A stretch of 21,898 nt of DNA from CAZVEV01 sp964625865. GTDB lineage: Bacteria; Planctomycetota; Phycisphaerae; SM23-33. The notes under the pieces were generated by a model. That model was not told where the DNA came from and searched no databases. It saw only the letters and a program-made list of their open reading frames with translations. The translations under genes were made by a program, and so were the position numbers. Of this stretch, positions 13,994 through 20,939 are shown piece by piece; positions within the stretch are counted from its first letter, which is position 1, and each line of letters begins with the position of its first letter. The DNA lies in the NCBI GenBank assembly GCA_964625865.1, contig CAZVEV010000073.1, forward strand, positions 1 through 21,898, in the 5' to 3' direction.

Positions 13994-14675
13994 CGGACTC
14001 GGCCTGCGCGGGCGGCTTGCATCCCAGGGCCCAGTTGCTGATGCCGATCGGGCACCAGTAGGGCATGCGGCGGAGGATGGGCATCAGCCAGCCAGGCGTC
14101 TTGTTGGGGAAGATCCATCCGCCGCTTCGCGTGCGGAGGACGTCGAGGCCGGCTTCCCGCATCCGGTCGCGGAGGTACTTTCGCGAGTAGCGGAGCACCC
14201 AGCGGTGCTCGCGGTCGACCAGCGCAAAACCGAACTGGAAGATATTACTGCGGTTCGGCTCGGCGACCATGACGTACTTGCGGCTGACGCGGGCCATCTC
14301 GGCCAGCACGGTGCTCGGATTCGAGATGTGGTGGAGGATCTCCCAGCCGTAGACCAGGTCGAAACTGTTGTCGTCGAAGGGCAGTTCGCGGGCGTCGGCG
14401 ACCACGGTCTTGCCCTGGTCGTACAGCGGATGGCGTTTAAGCATGACCTCGCTTCGGTCGCACGCGATCACGTCGGGGATCTTCTCGTTCATGTAGTACG
14501 TCGAGAACCCGTCGCCGCAGCCGACGTCCAGGGCGTTGGACACCGAGTCCATGTCCAGCCAGTCGAGGGTCTTGGCGATGCGCTGCCGGGCGAAGAACTC
14601 AACCACCGGATGGTCATACGTGCGGAAGCCGTGCTCGGCTTCCCAGTAGACGCGCTGTTTTTCGTCGTCAGTCAC
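13983..14675 (-). CDS. Class I SAM-dependent methyltransferase (Methyltransf_11 type)
   Basis: This 230-residue protein uses GTG 14675, which overlaps the preceding stop as GTGA; a longer reading to 14774 would run far into the upstream gene and has no ribosome site. Motif I is LDVGCGDG at residues 49-56, the acidic motif II region is IACDRS (70-75) and the motif IV region is ADARELPFDDNSFDLVYGWEILHHI (about 94-118), all typical of small-molecule methyltransferases. The C-terminal half (LVDREHRWVLRYSRKYL, PGWLMPILRRMPYWCP) is mixed hydrophobic/basic and could contact lipid-linked or membrane substrates. The substrate is unknown. A sugar or polyprenyl-linked glycan methylation role is the simplest reading of the operon. 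Confidence 0.87.
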   Translation of the reverse strand: MTDDEKQRVYWEAEHGFRTYDHPVVEFFARQRIAKTLDWLDMDSVSNALDVGCGDGFSTYYMNEKIPDVIACDRSEVMLKRHPLYDQGKTVVADARELPFDDNSFDLVYGWEILHHISNPSTVLAEMARVSRKYVMVAEPNRSNIFQFGFALVDREHRWVLRYSRKYLRDRMREAGLDVLRTRSGGWIFPNKTPGWLMPILRRMPYWCPIGISNWALGCKPPAQAESDTP

Positions 14676-15298
14676 GGGGCTGAGTTCTCCTGCTCGGGCT
14701 CGAAGACGTAGAGGCTGTTCAGGCGGTAGACAAACCGCTTGTGCAGGACGAGCTTCAGCCCGGCTCGGCGGCACAGTTCGACGATGTCGCGCTTACTCAG
14801 CCCGCCGACCTCGCCCTCTTCCATGCCCCCTCGCTTCCTGTCCTCGCCGTACCACCAGATCACGTGCCCGATCCCGCCCAGCAGCGGGCCGATCATCGTA
14901 ATGACCACCCGCCCGCCGGGGCGCAGCAGGCGGCGGGCCTCGACCAGGGCGTCGGCGCGGTTGGGAATGTGGTTCAGGCAGGCGACGAACGTGATCGTGT
15001 CGAACGACGCGTCATCGAACGGCAGGTCGGCGGAGTCGGTGATCACCCTCGTGCCCCCGCCCCAGTCGAAGACGTCCACGCCCACGCTGTCGTCGCCCCC
15101 GCAGGTCCGCACCAGGCGGTTGGGGCCCGAGCCCACGTCGAGCAGCCGCCCGCGGACGTGGGGGGCCACAGCGTTGATTCGCTCGGTCTCCAACGTGGTC
15201 CACCCGACCTTGCCGAGCCATTCCTGGGGAAACAGCACGAGGCGGAAGGGCATGCCCACCAAGTCCCAGACGTGCTGAATGATGGACTTACGCGCCAT
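14672..15298 (-). CDS. Second class I SAM-dependent methyltransferase
   Basis: This is a 208-residue protein. ATG 15298 (MARKSIIQHV) is used, since the longer reading to 15361 lies inside the DUF2062 gene and starts with low-complexity sequence. The chosen start overlaps the DUF2062 stop by 11 bases. Motif I is LLDVGSGPN (52-60), with VGVDVFDW (72-79) at the acidic strand and SADLPFDDASFDTITFVACLNHI (about 89-111) at motif IV. It is paralogous in fold to the next gene but their sequences are clearly different, so they probably act on different positions or substrates. The stop overlaps the GTG of the following methyltransferase. Confidence 0.87.
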   Translation of the reverse strand: MARKSIIQHVWDLVGMPFRLVLFPQEWLGKVGWTTLETERINAVAPHVRGRLLDVGSGPNRLVRTCGGDDSVGVDVFDWGGGTRVITDSADLPFDDASFDTITFVACLNHIPNRADALVEARRLLRPGGRVVITMIGPLLGGIGHVIWWYGEDRKRGGMEEGEVGGLSKRDIVELCRRAGLKLVLHKRFVYRLNSLYVFEPEQENSAP

Positions 15299-15893
15299 GC
15301 GATTCTGTATCCTGATCGGGCTCGGCCGGCGGGTCGGCGGGACTTTTATCCGAGCTTTCATCGGAGCCCTGCTCGTGAGGCGGGGCGTCCGCGTGCTTCT
15401 TGTGCCAGTGCACCCGATAGCGCACGACGGCCCACCGCGTGACGAAGTAGGTGGGTACGGCCAGGATCAGGGCCACCACGATGCTGCCGATCCACAGCGG
15501 CCAGAAGAAGTCGATCGTCGCGCCCCACCAGGCGGTGATCTTGTCGGCCCAGCCGCCACCGGTGAAGATGGCTTTCGAGACCGATTCGGTGAACTCCGTC
15601 ACGGAATAGCCGTCCGGCAGGATCCACGTGCCAACCAGGTAGTTCAGCCCATACAGCGGGACGGCCGTCACGGGGTTCGATATCCACACGAAGGGCACGC
15701 CGACGAACTTGTTGGCCCGCATCAGGGACGCCAGCAGGACCGTCAGGATCATCTGCAGCCCCATCGTGGGCGTCCAGGTCACAAAGATCCCGATCGCCAG
15801 CCCCAGCGCAATGCGGTGCGGCGTGTCGTCCACGTGAAGGACGCGGTAGATGAAGAACCGCTTGATCTTCCTGCCAATGTACCTGTGCGGCAT
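15288..15893 (-). CDS. DUF2062 membrane protein
   Basis: This is a 201-residue protein. DUF2062 is recognised from SPH-like TPHRIALGLAIGIFVTWTPTMGLQM (about 24-48), then a short helix, RANKFVGVPFVWISNPVTAVPLYGLNYLVGTW (59-90) and a last membrane helix around 133-152. A charged C-terminal tail (from about 165) is rich in Asp, Glu, Lys, Pro. DUF2062 proteins often sit next to or are fused to glycosyltransferases and methyltransferases in envelope loci, and a role in exporting or placing envelope glycans is often supposed without proof. Here it lies between a GT9 and two methyltransferases. The start is separated from the GT9 stop by 30 bases that are almost all repeat sequence; no strong ribosome site is seen before ATG 15893. 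Confidence 0.85.
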   Translation of the reverse strand: MPHRYIGRKIKRFFIYRVLHVDDTPHRIALGLAIGIFVTWTPTMGLQMILTVLLASLMRANKFVGVPFVWISNPVTAVPLYGLNYLVGTWILPDGYSVTEFTESVSKAIFTGGGWADKITAWWGATIDFFWPLWIGSIVVALILAVPTYFVTRWAVVRYRVHWHKKHADAPPHEQGSDESSDKSPADPPAEPDQDTESHGA

Positions 15894-15910
15894 CAGCCGT
15901 TCTTTCGTTT

Positions 15911-16005
15911 CGAGAAAAAGGGGTCAGGTACCTTTTCTCCTTCCGGGATACCATCCTATCGACTGCACTCTTCGTGGAGAAAAGGGACCTGACCCCTTTT
16001 TCTCC
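15911..16005. repeat. REP-like inverted repeat crossing the end of the GT9 gene
   Basis: Two 30-base arms, 15911-15940 and 15976-16005, are inverted copies with two mismatches, separated by 35 bases. Each arm carries the core GGGGTCAGGT flanked by GAGAAAA and CCTTTTCTC, which also pair within the arm, so each can form its own hairpin (the usual layout of REP/BIME elements). The element includes the last 26 codons and the TGA of the GT9 gene and ends 17 bases before the DUF2062 start. Its A/T-rich parts stand out from the surrounding GC-rich coding sequence. I know sequences of this GGGGTCAGGT type as frequent dispersed repeats in several bacterial groups, but cannot count copies here. Confidence 0.8.
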
Positions 16006-17036
16006 AGCATCTGTTCGGCGGCGGCGATTACCGCGGCCGGCTCGATCGATTCCATGCACGTTATATGCGAACAGAGCCTCTGGAGGCAACCCTGACATGC
16101 GACTGCAGACACCACCGCCCGCCCGCGAAGGTACGGACCGGTCCGCGCCACGCGGGTCGGACCGATCAGCGTCACCACGTCAACGCCGAGAGCCGGGGCG
16201 ATGAACTTGGCGGCCGAGTCGCAGCAGATCACGCCCGACGAGGAGGCGATCAGCCCCACCATCTGCGCTACGGTCGTCTGACCGGACACGTCGATCACGC
16301 GGTCGCCCAGGCCGTCGGCTACGGCGGCGCATAGCTCGCGGTCTCCGGGGGCGCCGATCAGCACGACCGGCACGGAGTGGACCAGGTGCCCCACCACCGT
16401 TCGCCAGTGTCGCACGGGGTAGAGCTTCGTGGACCAGCGCGTGGGCGGCACGCAGACGACGAAACCGTTGTCCAGACCGTGGTCGGCCGCGAACGCCCGC
16501 GCCCACTCCCCGGCGGCCGGAGCCACCTGCAGCGTCATGTCCTCGCTCCGCGCGTCGATGCCCAGTTCGCGTGCCAGCGCGATGTTGCGATCGACGGTAT
16601 GCATCTCGCTGTCCGCGCCGTAGCGGTGCGTATAGAACCAGGCAGCGCCCTCGCGGGCGTCGCCGAAACCCGCGCGCACCGGTGCCCGGGTCGCCCGCGC
16701 CAGCAGCGCGCTGCGAAGCAGGCCCTGCAGATCGATCACCCAGTCGTAACGGCCACGCTTCAGTTGCTTGACCAGCCTCGCCAGGGCCCCCGCCGACGAG
16801 ACGCTCCGCCACGCCCTGCCCAGGCGGCGACGCTCGAACAACACGCACTGGTCCAGGTCGCTGTCGTGCGAGATCAGGTCCGCACACGTCGTGCTGATCA
16901 GCCACGCGACGTGCACCTCCGGCCCGAACGTTCGCCGCAAGCCGCGAAGGACCGGCATGGCGGTTACCACGTCGCCCAAGGCGCTGGGCTTGACGATCAG
17001 CACGCGGGAAGGGGGCTCGGGCGATTGGCGAGTCAT
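15924..17036 (-). CDS. GT9 heptosyltransferase-family glycosyltransferase with a repeat-derived tail
   Basis: This is a 370-residue protein of the WaaC/WaaF/WaaQ fold (GT9). The N-terminus RVLIVKPSALGDVV (11-24) is the family signature, RWSTKLYP (200-207) and the nucleotide-side loop IGPTRVARTGPY (291-302) follow, and the Cys set C314, C317, C322 and C327 plus CM occurs as in many members. An oddity is CDSAAKFIAPALG at 272-284, where most members have D-S/T-G-x-x-H; the Gly and the His are absent. The family transfers heptose or related sugars to lipid A-core in the cytoplasm. Residues 345-370 are encoded by the REP-like element, so the original end was probably near 344. The start ATG 17036 overlaps the kinase stop (ATGA), so the two are coupled. 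Confidence 0.87.
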   Translation of the reverse strand: MTRQSPEPPSRVLIVKPSALGDVVTAMPVLRGLRRTFGPEVHVAWLISTTCADLISHDSDLDQCVLFERRRLGRAWRSVSSAGALARLVKQLKRGRYDWVIDLQGLLRSALLARATRAPVRAGFGDAREGAAWFYTHRYGADSEMHTVDRNIALARELGIDARSEDMTLQVAPAAGEWARAFAADHGLDNGFVVCVPPTRWSTKLYPVRHWRTVVGHLVHSVPVVLIGAPGDRELCAAVADGLGDRVIDVSGQTTVAQMVGLIASSSGVICCDSAAKFIAPALGVDVVTLIGPTRVARTGPYLRGRAVVSAVACQGCLQRLCSHITCMESIEPAAVIAAAEQMLEKKGSGPFSPRRVQSIGWYPGRRKGT

Positions 17037-18862
17037 GCCTCACCGCCTTTCCGCTCGGCCTGGCTGCTGTCCCGCTCCGGCGGGAACCAGACGGCTTCAC
17101 CGGCGCCGAATTCCGCTATCACGTGCCAGAGGATCTTCCAGTTGACCCACGGCCCGCCGGGCGGGGCCATGTAGCCCCGCAGCACGCGGAGGCGACAGGC
17201 CGCCGACGCCCGCGGGGACGCCGTCCGCAAGGCCCGCATCAGCCGTCCCAGATCGCGAAGGCGACGACGAACGGTCAGCACCGGCGGGCGCGAGACGCCG
17301 TCAAGATCGATGAACAGCGCCTCGGGCAGGCGCCCGGGCTCGCAGTGCATCAGGAGATTGACCGTCTTGAGGTCGCGATGCCTGAACCCCGCTTCGTGCA
17401 GGCGACGCACCAGTCGCCCCAGCGACCAGAGCACGCGGTGGGCCTGGCAGGCGCGGCGTCGAAACGCCCGGTCCGACTCGCCGGAGGCCGCGGCCGCCGC
17501 CTGCTCGACCGCCGCCGCGTCGGCGCTCAGTTCGACAAGGGACAGCGACTCGCCACTGCCGCGCGGCGCCAGTGCGTCGGTCAGGTATCGCCACGCCATC
17601 GGGCCGTCGACCGCTTCGGTGATCAGCAGGCTGTCGGTCACGACCGGGCCGCGGCGCCGTTCCAGGACGGCCAGCGGCACGGCGGTGGCGAATCGGCGGT
17701 TCAGCATCATGTGGCCGAGCCCGAAGGCCCGTCGCGGTCGGGAGCGGCGCAGCAGGTCCAGCAGTTTCTTCACTCCGCGTCGGCGCGGGCGTTTGATGAA
17801 GACCGACACGGTCCGGTCGGCCAGGGCCAATTCGCGGCGGACCACCAGCCCGCTGGGCGTGTCCTTGACGACCGTCACATCCGGGCCGGTCAGCAGGCCC
17901 TCGACGTCGCCTAAGGCGTCGGCCCACTGCTCGGGCGTGACGACCAGATCGGCCGCCCGAGACCACCGATAGGGCTGCTTCGAGGCGAGCATGACGTGTC
18001 CGCGCCACCGGCCCGGCAGCGCCACCGGCGAGGAGTATGTGTTACGGCGGAAGATGCGCCGGTCGAGATGGGCCTGCTGACGCCTCGTGTGTCGCCTTGC
18101 GGCCTGCGTGATCTGCAGTTCCCAGCCGCGAACCGACCCGCCGGCGCCGCTGAAGTGCAGGTACTGCTTGAGGAACCGCAGGCGCTGGGTTCGCGTGGTC
18201 ATCGGCGTGCGGTCATGGCACAGTTGGGCCAGGTTCATCACGCGTAACCGCCTGCTGACGTACCGCTTGTGCGATGCACGATGCAGGTCCATCAGCACGG
18301 GGCGCCCGCCCGGGCCTATCATGACGTTGCCGCAGTGCAGGTCGCGATGGACCACCCCGGCGGCGTGTGTGGCGGCAAGCAGTTTCGCCAGCGCCCTGGA
18401 CATCCGCGCGGCGGCCCTCGCCCCGTCGGCCCCGCGAGCGGCCTGGGCCACGTGCCACTCCTCCAGCGCCGGTCCGGGGGCTACCGCTTCGGTCAGCACC
18501 CACTCGGCCGACGCGTTGCAGACGGCGGCCAGCACGGGCGAAGCCGCCACCCCCGCGGCGGCCAGACGACGCGACAACTCAAGTTCCCGCAGCGCGCCGC
18601 TCGCGCCGAGGCGCCGCAGCAGCCTGCCCGTAAACGATCGGTCATGAAAGTGCTTAAGGTACATCTGGCGCCCGTCGATCCGCCCCCGATAGACCGTCCG
18701 CGAGGGGTTGTGCTTGACCTGCTCCCACCGGTCGGACGGCGGATCGCACAACTCGCCGAGGTGATCGCGCAGGAGGACCTCGGCCGCCGCGTCGGCGAAC
18801 CGTACGCCCCGGACCTGATCCGGCGACGGATTGTCGTTTGATGGGGAACCTGTCATAGCCAT
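17033..18862 (-). CDS. Protein with two WaaP/Kdo-kinase-like (LPS kinase) domains
   Basis: This is a 609-residue protein from ATG 18862; the longer reading from 18895 begins inside the predicted promoter -10, so it is rejected. Domain 1 (about 40-270) has a candidate ATP lysine in MYLKHF (Lys70), a catalytic loop HRDLHCGN (172-179) and VLMDLHR with Asp192 in the DFG position. Domain 2 (about 325-600) has FIKRPR (Lys357), HRDLKTVN (495-502) and FIDLDG with Asp519. WaaP-type kinases phosphorylate heptose or Kdo in the LPS core and are normally single-domain proteins of about 230-270 residues, so this is a tandem duplication with both catalytic sets kept. The first domain is followed by an Arg-rich region (about 220-290). 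It is the first gene of the operon and is coupled to the GT9 gene, which fits a role on a heptose-containing or similar acceptor. Confidence 0.85.
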   Translation of the reverse strand: MAMTGSPSNDNPSPDQVRGVRFADAAAEVLLRDHLGELCDPPSDRWEQVKHNPSRTVYRGRIDGRQMYLKHFHDRSFTGRLLRRLGASGALRELELSRRLAAAGVAASPVLAAVCNASAEWVLTEAVAPGPALEEWHVAQAARGADGARAAARMSRALAKLLAATHAAGVVHRDLHCGNVMIGPGGRPVLMDLHRASHKRYVSRRLRVMNLAQLCHDRTPMTTRTQRLRFLKQYLHFSGAGGSVRGWELQITQAARRHTRRQQAHLDRRIFRRNTYSSPVALPGRWRGHVMLASKQPYRWSRAADLVVTPEQWADALGDVEGLLTGPDVTVVKDTPSGLVVRRELALADRTVSVFIKRPRRRGVKKLLDLLRRSRPRRAFGLGHMMLNRRFATAVPLAVLERRRGPVVTDSLLITEAVDGPMAWRYLTDALAPRGSGESLSLVELSADAAAVEQAAAAASGESDRAFRRRACQAHRVLWSLGRLVRRLHEAGFRHRDLKTVNLLMHCEPGRLPEALFIDLDGVSRPPVLTVRRRLRDLGRLMRALRTASPRASAACRLRVLRGYMAPPGGPWVNWKILWHVIAEFGAGEAVWFPPERDSSQAERKGGEA

Positions 18863-18893
18863 TCGTCCGGCGGCGAAGCCGGGTGCGGGCGGC

Positions 18894-18924
18894 ATTATAC
18901 CCTGGGCCGGGCTCCGCGGGCCAA
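18894..18924 (-). promoter_or_regulatory. Candidate promoter for the nine-gene envelope operon
   Basis: On the minus strand TATAAT (18899-18894) is a perfect -10, with TTGGCC (18924-18919) at a long 19-base spacing as a weak -35. Start of transcription would be near 18888, leaving about 26 bases before ATG 18862. The ATG at 18895 lies within this element and so cannot be the translation start. Confidence 0.5.
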
Positions 18925-18931
18925 GAAAGAA

Positions 18932-18960
18932 TTGCCCGCCCCCCGGCCCGGGCTTATGAT
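18932..18960 (+). promoter_or_regulatory. Candidate promoter for the sigma factor gene
   Basis: TTGCCC (18932-18937) and TATGAT (18955-18960) are separated by exactly 17 bases. Both hexamers are close to sigma-70 consensus in a GC-rich background. It faces away from the envelope operon promoter, eight bases from that promoter's -35. Confidence 0.55.
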
Positions 18961-19013
18961 GCGTCCAGTGCGGGCCAGATTCGCGGCTTATCGAAAGGAC
19001 GCTTGACCGACCA

Positions 19014-19646
19014 GTGGCTAAGTCCCCACAGAGCGACCGGGCTGTCAGGGATGAAACGCTGCTCCAGCGTCATCTCGACGGCGACGACCAGGCGTTCGAG
19101 GCCCTGGTGACGCGATATCGGCGCGAGCTGTTCAACTTCCTGGCGCGGTTCACGGGCGATCCGGCGCTGGCCGATGACGTGTTTCAGGACGCGTTCCTGC
19201 AAATCCATATCTCGGCGCCGAAGTTCGACATGTCCCGGCGCCTCAAGCCGTGGCTGTTCACGATAGCGGCCAACAAGGCCCGCGACGCCCTGCGCAGCCG
19301 CTCGCGTCGCCAAGCGGCCCCGCTGGACGCCGCGGTCGGGGGCGATGAGGACCACGGATCGTATGCCGACTTGATGCCCGCCAACGTCCCCCAGCCGGAC
19401 GAATCAACATTGAACCTCGAGGCCCGCCGCGTCGTATTAGAGGTCGTCAGCGAGATGCCCCTGCCGCTGAAGACGGTGCTCTTGCTGTGCTATTTTCATG
19501 AGTTTCCGTACAAGGACATCGCCGAAATGCTCGGCGTGCCCCTTGGGACGGTTAAGTCGCGTCTACACGCGGCCTTGAAAGACTTTGGGAGGCGTTGGCA
19601 GGTTGCTGCCAAACGATTGGGCTATGACGAACCGACACGTGAATGA
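19014..19646 (+). CDS. ECF-type RNA polymerase sigma factor
   Basis: This is a 210-residue sigma-70-family protein starting at GTG 19014, with AAAGGA 14 bases upstream (somewhat far). Region 2 covers about 27-94, with DQAFEALVTRYRRELFNFL, the core-binding and -10 contact segment DPALADDVFQDAFLQIH (49-65) and LKPWLFTIAANKARDALRS. Region 4 covers about 139-195, with a helix-turn-helix YKDIAEMLGVPLGTVKSRLHAALKDF. Regions 1.1 and 3 are missing as in ECF factors. It directs polymerase to a set of promoters, probably on an envelope or extracellular cue. The downstream gene overlaps its end by 23 bases and encodes a membrane protein with an anti-sigma-like N-terminus. Confidence 0.92.
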   Translation: MAKSPQSDRAVRDETLLQRHLDGDDQAFEALVTRYRRELFNFLARFTGDPALADDVFQDAFLQIHISAPKFDMSRRLKPWLFTIAANKARDALRSRSRRQAAPLDAAVGGDEDHGSYADLMPANVPQPDESTLNLEARRVVLEVVSEMPLPLKTVLLLCYFHEFPYKDIAEMLGVPLGTVKSRLHAALKDFGRRWQVAAKRLGYDEPTRE

Positions 19647-20625
19647 TGAACGGGCGCTGATCGATTACGCGCTGGGCCGCTGCGCGCCCGAGGACAAGAA
19701 GGCACTGGACCGGCGACTGGCCGCCGAGGACGCGCTGGCCGACCACTACCGCGACGTGACCGCTACGCTGGCGGTTGTGGGACTCCTGCCGGAAGTCGAA
19801 CCCCCCGCCGGGCTGGTCGCCCGGACAATTCAGCGCATCCGGCAGAAGCAGCAGACCGACGCCCTGCTCGCCCGGGAGGGCCTCAGCGCCCCGGTGCGCC
19901 GCCCGACGTTCTCGCTTCGCGAACTCGGTGCGATGGCCGCCGTCGCCGCCATGCTCGCCTGCGTCCTGCTGCCCGTGGTCCGACGGGCCTCACAGATCGC
20001 CGCCGCCGGACAGTGCGCCGCTCGCGCAGGGCAGATCGGCTCGGCCATGACAGACTACGCAAACGCCAACAACGACCGCCTGCCCGCCGCCGGAAGCCAC
20101 CCCCGCTGGCTCGACGCGTCCGACCAGGGCGGCACGTCGGCGGGACTGTTCAAGCTCGTCGCCTCCGGGTACGCCCCCCCCGCCGTGTTCCGCTGTCCGG
20201 CCGGGTCCGGCAAGGGCGAGGCGGACTTCGAGGTCCGCGCCGGCATGGTCGACTTCCCCTCGCCCGATGCGGTGGGTTTCTCGTACCAGCACACGTTCGG
20301 CGCCAACGAGCTTCGCCGCACCGACCCTGCCGTCGCCACCGTCGCCGAGTCGATGGCCATCCTCGCCGACCAGTCGCCGGTCTTTGACCAGAGGCAGACC
20401 CGCGGCCCGGCCCGGCCCGACGCCGACGCCAACAGCCACAACCACGGGCAGACCGGTCAAAACGTGCTCTACCTGGACATGCACGTGGCGTGGGTCAAGA
20501 CCCCCGACGCCGGCGTGATGGGCGACAACATCTACCTCGCCCGGGGCGTGACGACCTACGACGGCGACGAGGCCCCCGTCGGCCCGACCGACACCTTCCT
20601 CCTGCCCGCCTACACCAGGCCGTAG
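19624..20625 (+). CDS. One-TM anti-sigma-like protein with a pseudopilin/DUF1559-like extracellular domain
   Basis: This is a 333-residue protein from ATG 19624, which overlaps the sigma gene end by 23 bases. Residues 7-70 (NDERALIDYALGR, APEDKKALDRRLAAEDALADHY) look like the helical cytoplasmic part of anti-sigma factors; no zinc-binding HxxxCxxC is seen. A hydrophobic helix at about 98-118 ends with VVRRAS. Beyond it, SQIAAAGQCAARAGQIGSAM and TDYANANNDRLPAAGSHP closely follow the N-terminal helix and YAN(D/N)N-x-x-LP pattern of planctomycete type II-pseudopilin-like DUF1559 proteins. The end, SHNHGQTGQNVLYLDMHVAW, matches the NHG-xx-QNVL-x-LD-x-H strand pattern in their C-terminal part. No prepilin peptidase site is seen, so it is probably not an exported pilin. 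The suggested role is to hold the sigma factor until the outer domain senses something. Confidence 0.75.
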   Translation: MTNRHVNDERALIDYALGRCAPEDKKALDRRLAAEDALADHYRDVTATLAVVGLLPEVEPPAGLVARTIQRIRQKQQTDALLAREGLSAPVRRPTFSLRELGAMAAVAAMLACVLLPVVRRASQIAAAGQCAARAGQIGSAMTDYANANNDRLPAAGSHPRWLDASDQGGTSAGLFKLVASGYAPPAVFRCPAGSGKGEADFEVRAGMVDFPSPDAVGFSYQHTFGANELRRTDPAVATVAESMAILADQSPVFDQRQTRGPARPDADANSHNHGQTGQNVLYLDMHVAWVKTPDAGVMGDNIYLARGVTTYDGDEAPVGPTDTFLLPAYTRP

Positions 20626-20758
20626 GCCCGGAACGTCTGGAATACCCACGATCGGCATGAAATCGAGGTGATCGGATTCGCCCCGTCGGCGGTTCGCGCT
20701 GGTTCAGACGTTCGGGCATTTGAGCCGCGTGAACCCGGTGGACCCGCAAACGGGCCCC

Positions 20759-20770
20759 CTTGTATACAAG
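20759..20770. promoter_or_regulatory. Perfect 12 bp palindrome CTTGTATACAAG, possible GntR-family operator
   Basis: CTTGTATACAAG fits the known GntR/FadR-type operator theme (T-x-GT-x3-AC-x-A and close variants such as TTGTATACAA). It is in the roughly 310-base gene-free stretch between the convergent anti-sigma-like and sulfatase genes, where no gene start is evident, so a role is unclear. There is no GntR gene in the window. Confidence 0.35.
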
Positions 20771-20808
20771 TCCGTTACCTTATCGAAGGCCCCTGAAAGG
20801 TCCCGGTG

Positions 20809-20824
20809 TGCACGCCAGCGTGCA
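20809..20824. repeat. Short inverted repeat TGCACGC-CA-GCGTGCA
   Basis: Seven bases pair with their complement across a 2-base centre, in the same gene-free stretch as the CTTGTATACAAG palindrome. Apart from these two sites I see nothing in 20626-20939. No U-tract follows, so it is not a standard terminator. Confidence 0.5.
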
Positions 20825-20939
20825 AACCGATTGGACCCCGAGACACCCGCCTCAGTTTGCCGCTTCTGCTTCTGCTATCCGTCTGCCCCCTATCCCGCTG
20901 ATCCGCCGGAGAAGCAGGCACTGATGGAGGCGACGGCCT

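Noticed and set aside
14676..14774. Upstream extension of the second methyltransferase to ATG 14774
   Set aside because: It would overlap the upstream methyltransferase by about 100 bases with poor sequence; GTG 14675 gives a GTGA coupling and a canonical domain start.
18840..18870. GGAACC ... CGTC as an ECF -35/-10 pair for autoregulation of the sigma gene
   Set aside because: The spacing (13 bases) is too short and it lies inside the kinase coding region, downstream of its own start on the other strand.
18863..18895. ATG 18895 as start of the double kinase gene
   Set aside because: It lies within the TATAAT -10 element, so it could not be in the transcript; ATG 18862 is chosen instead.
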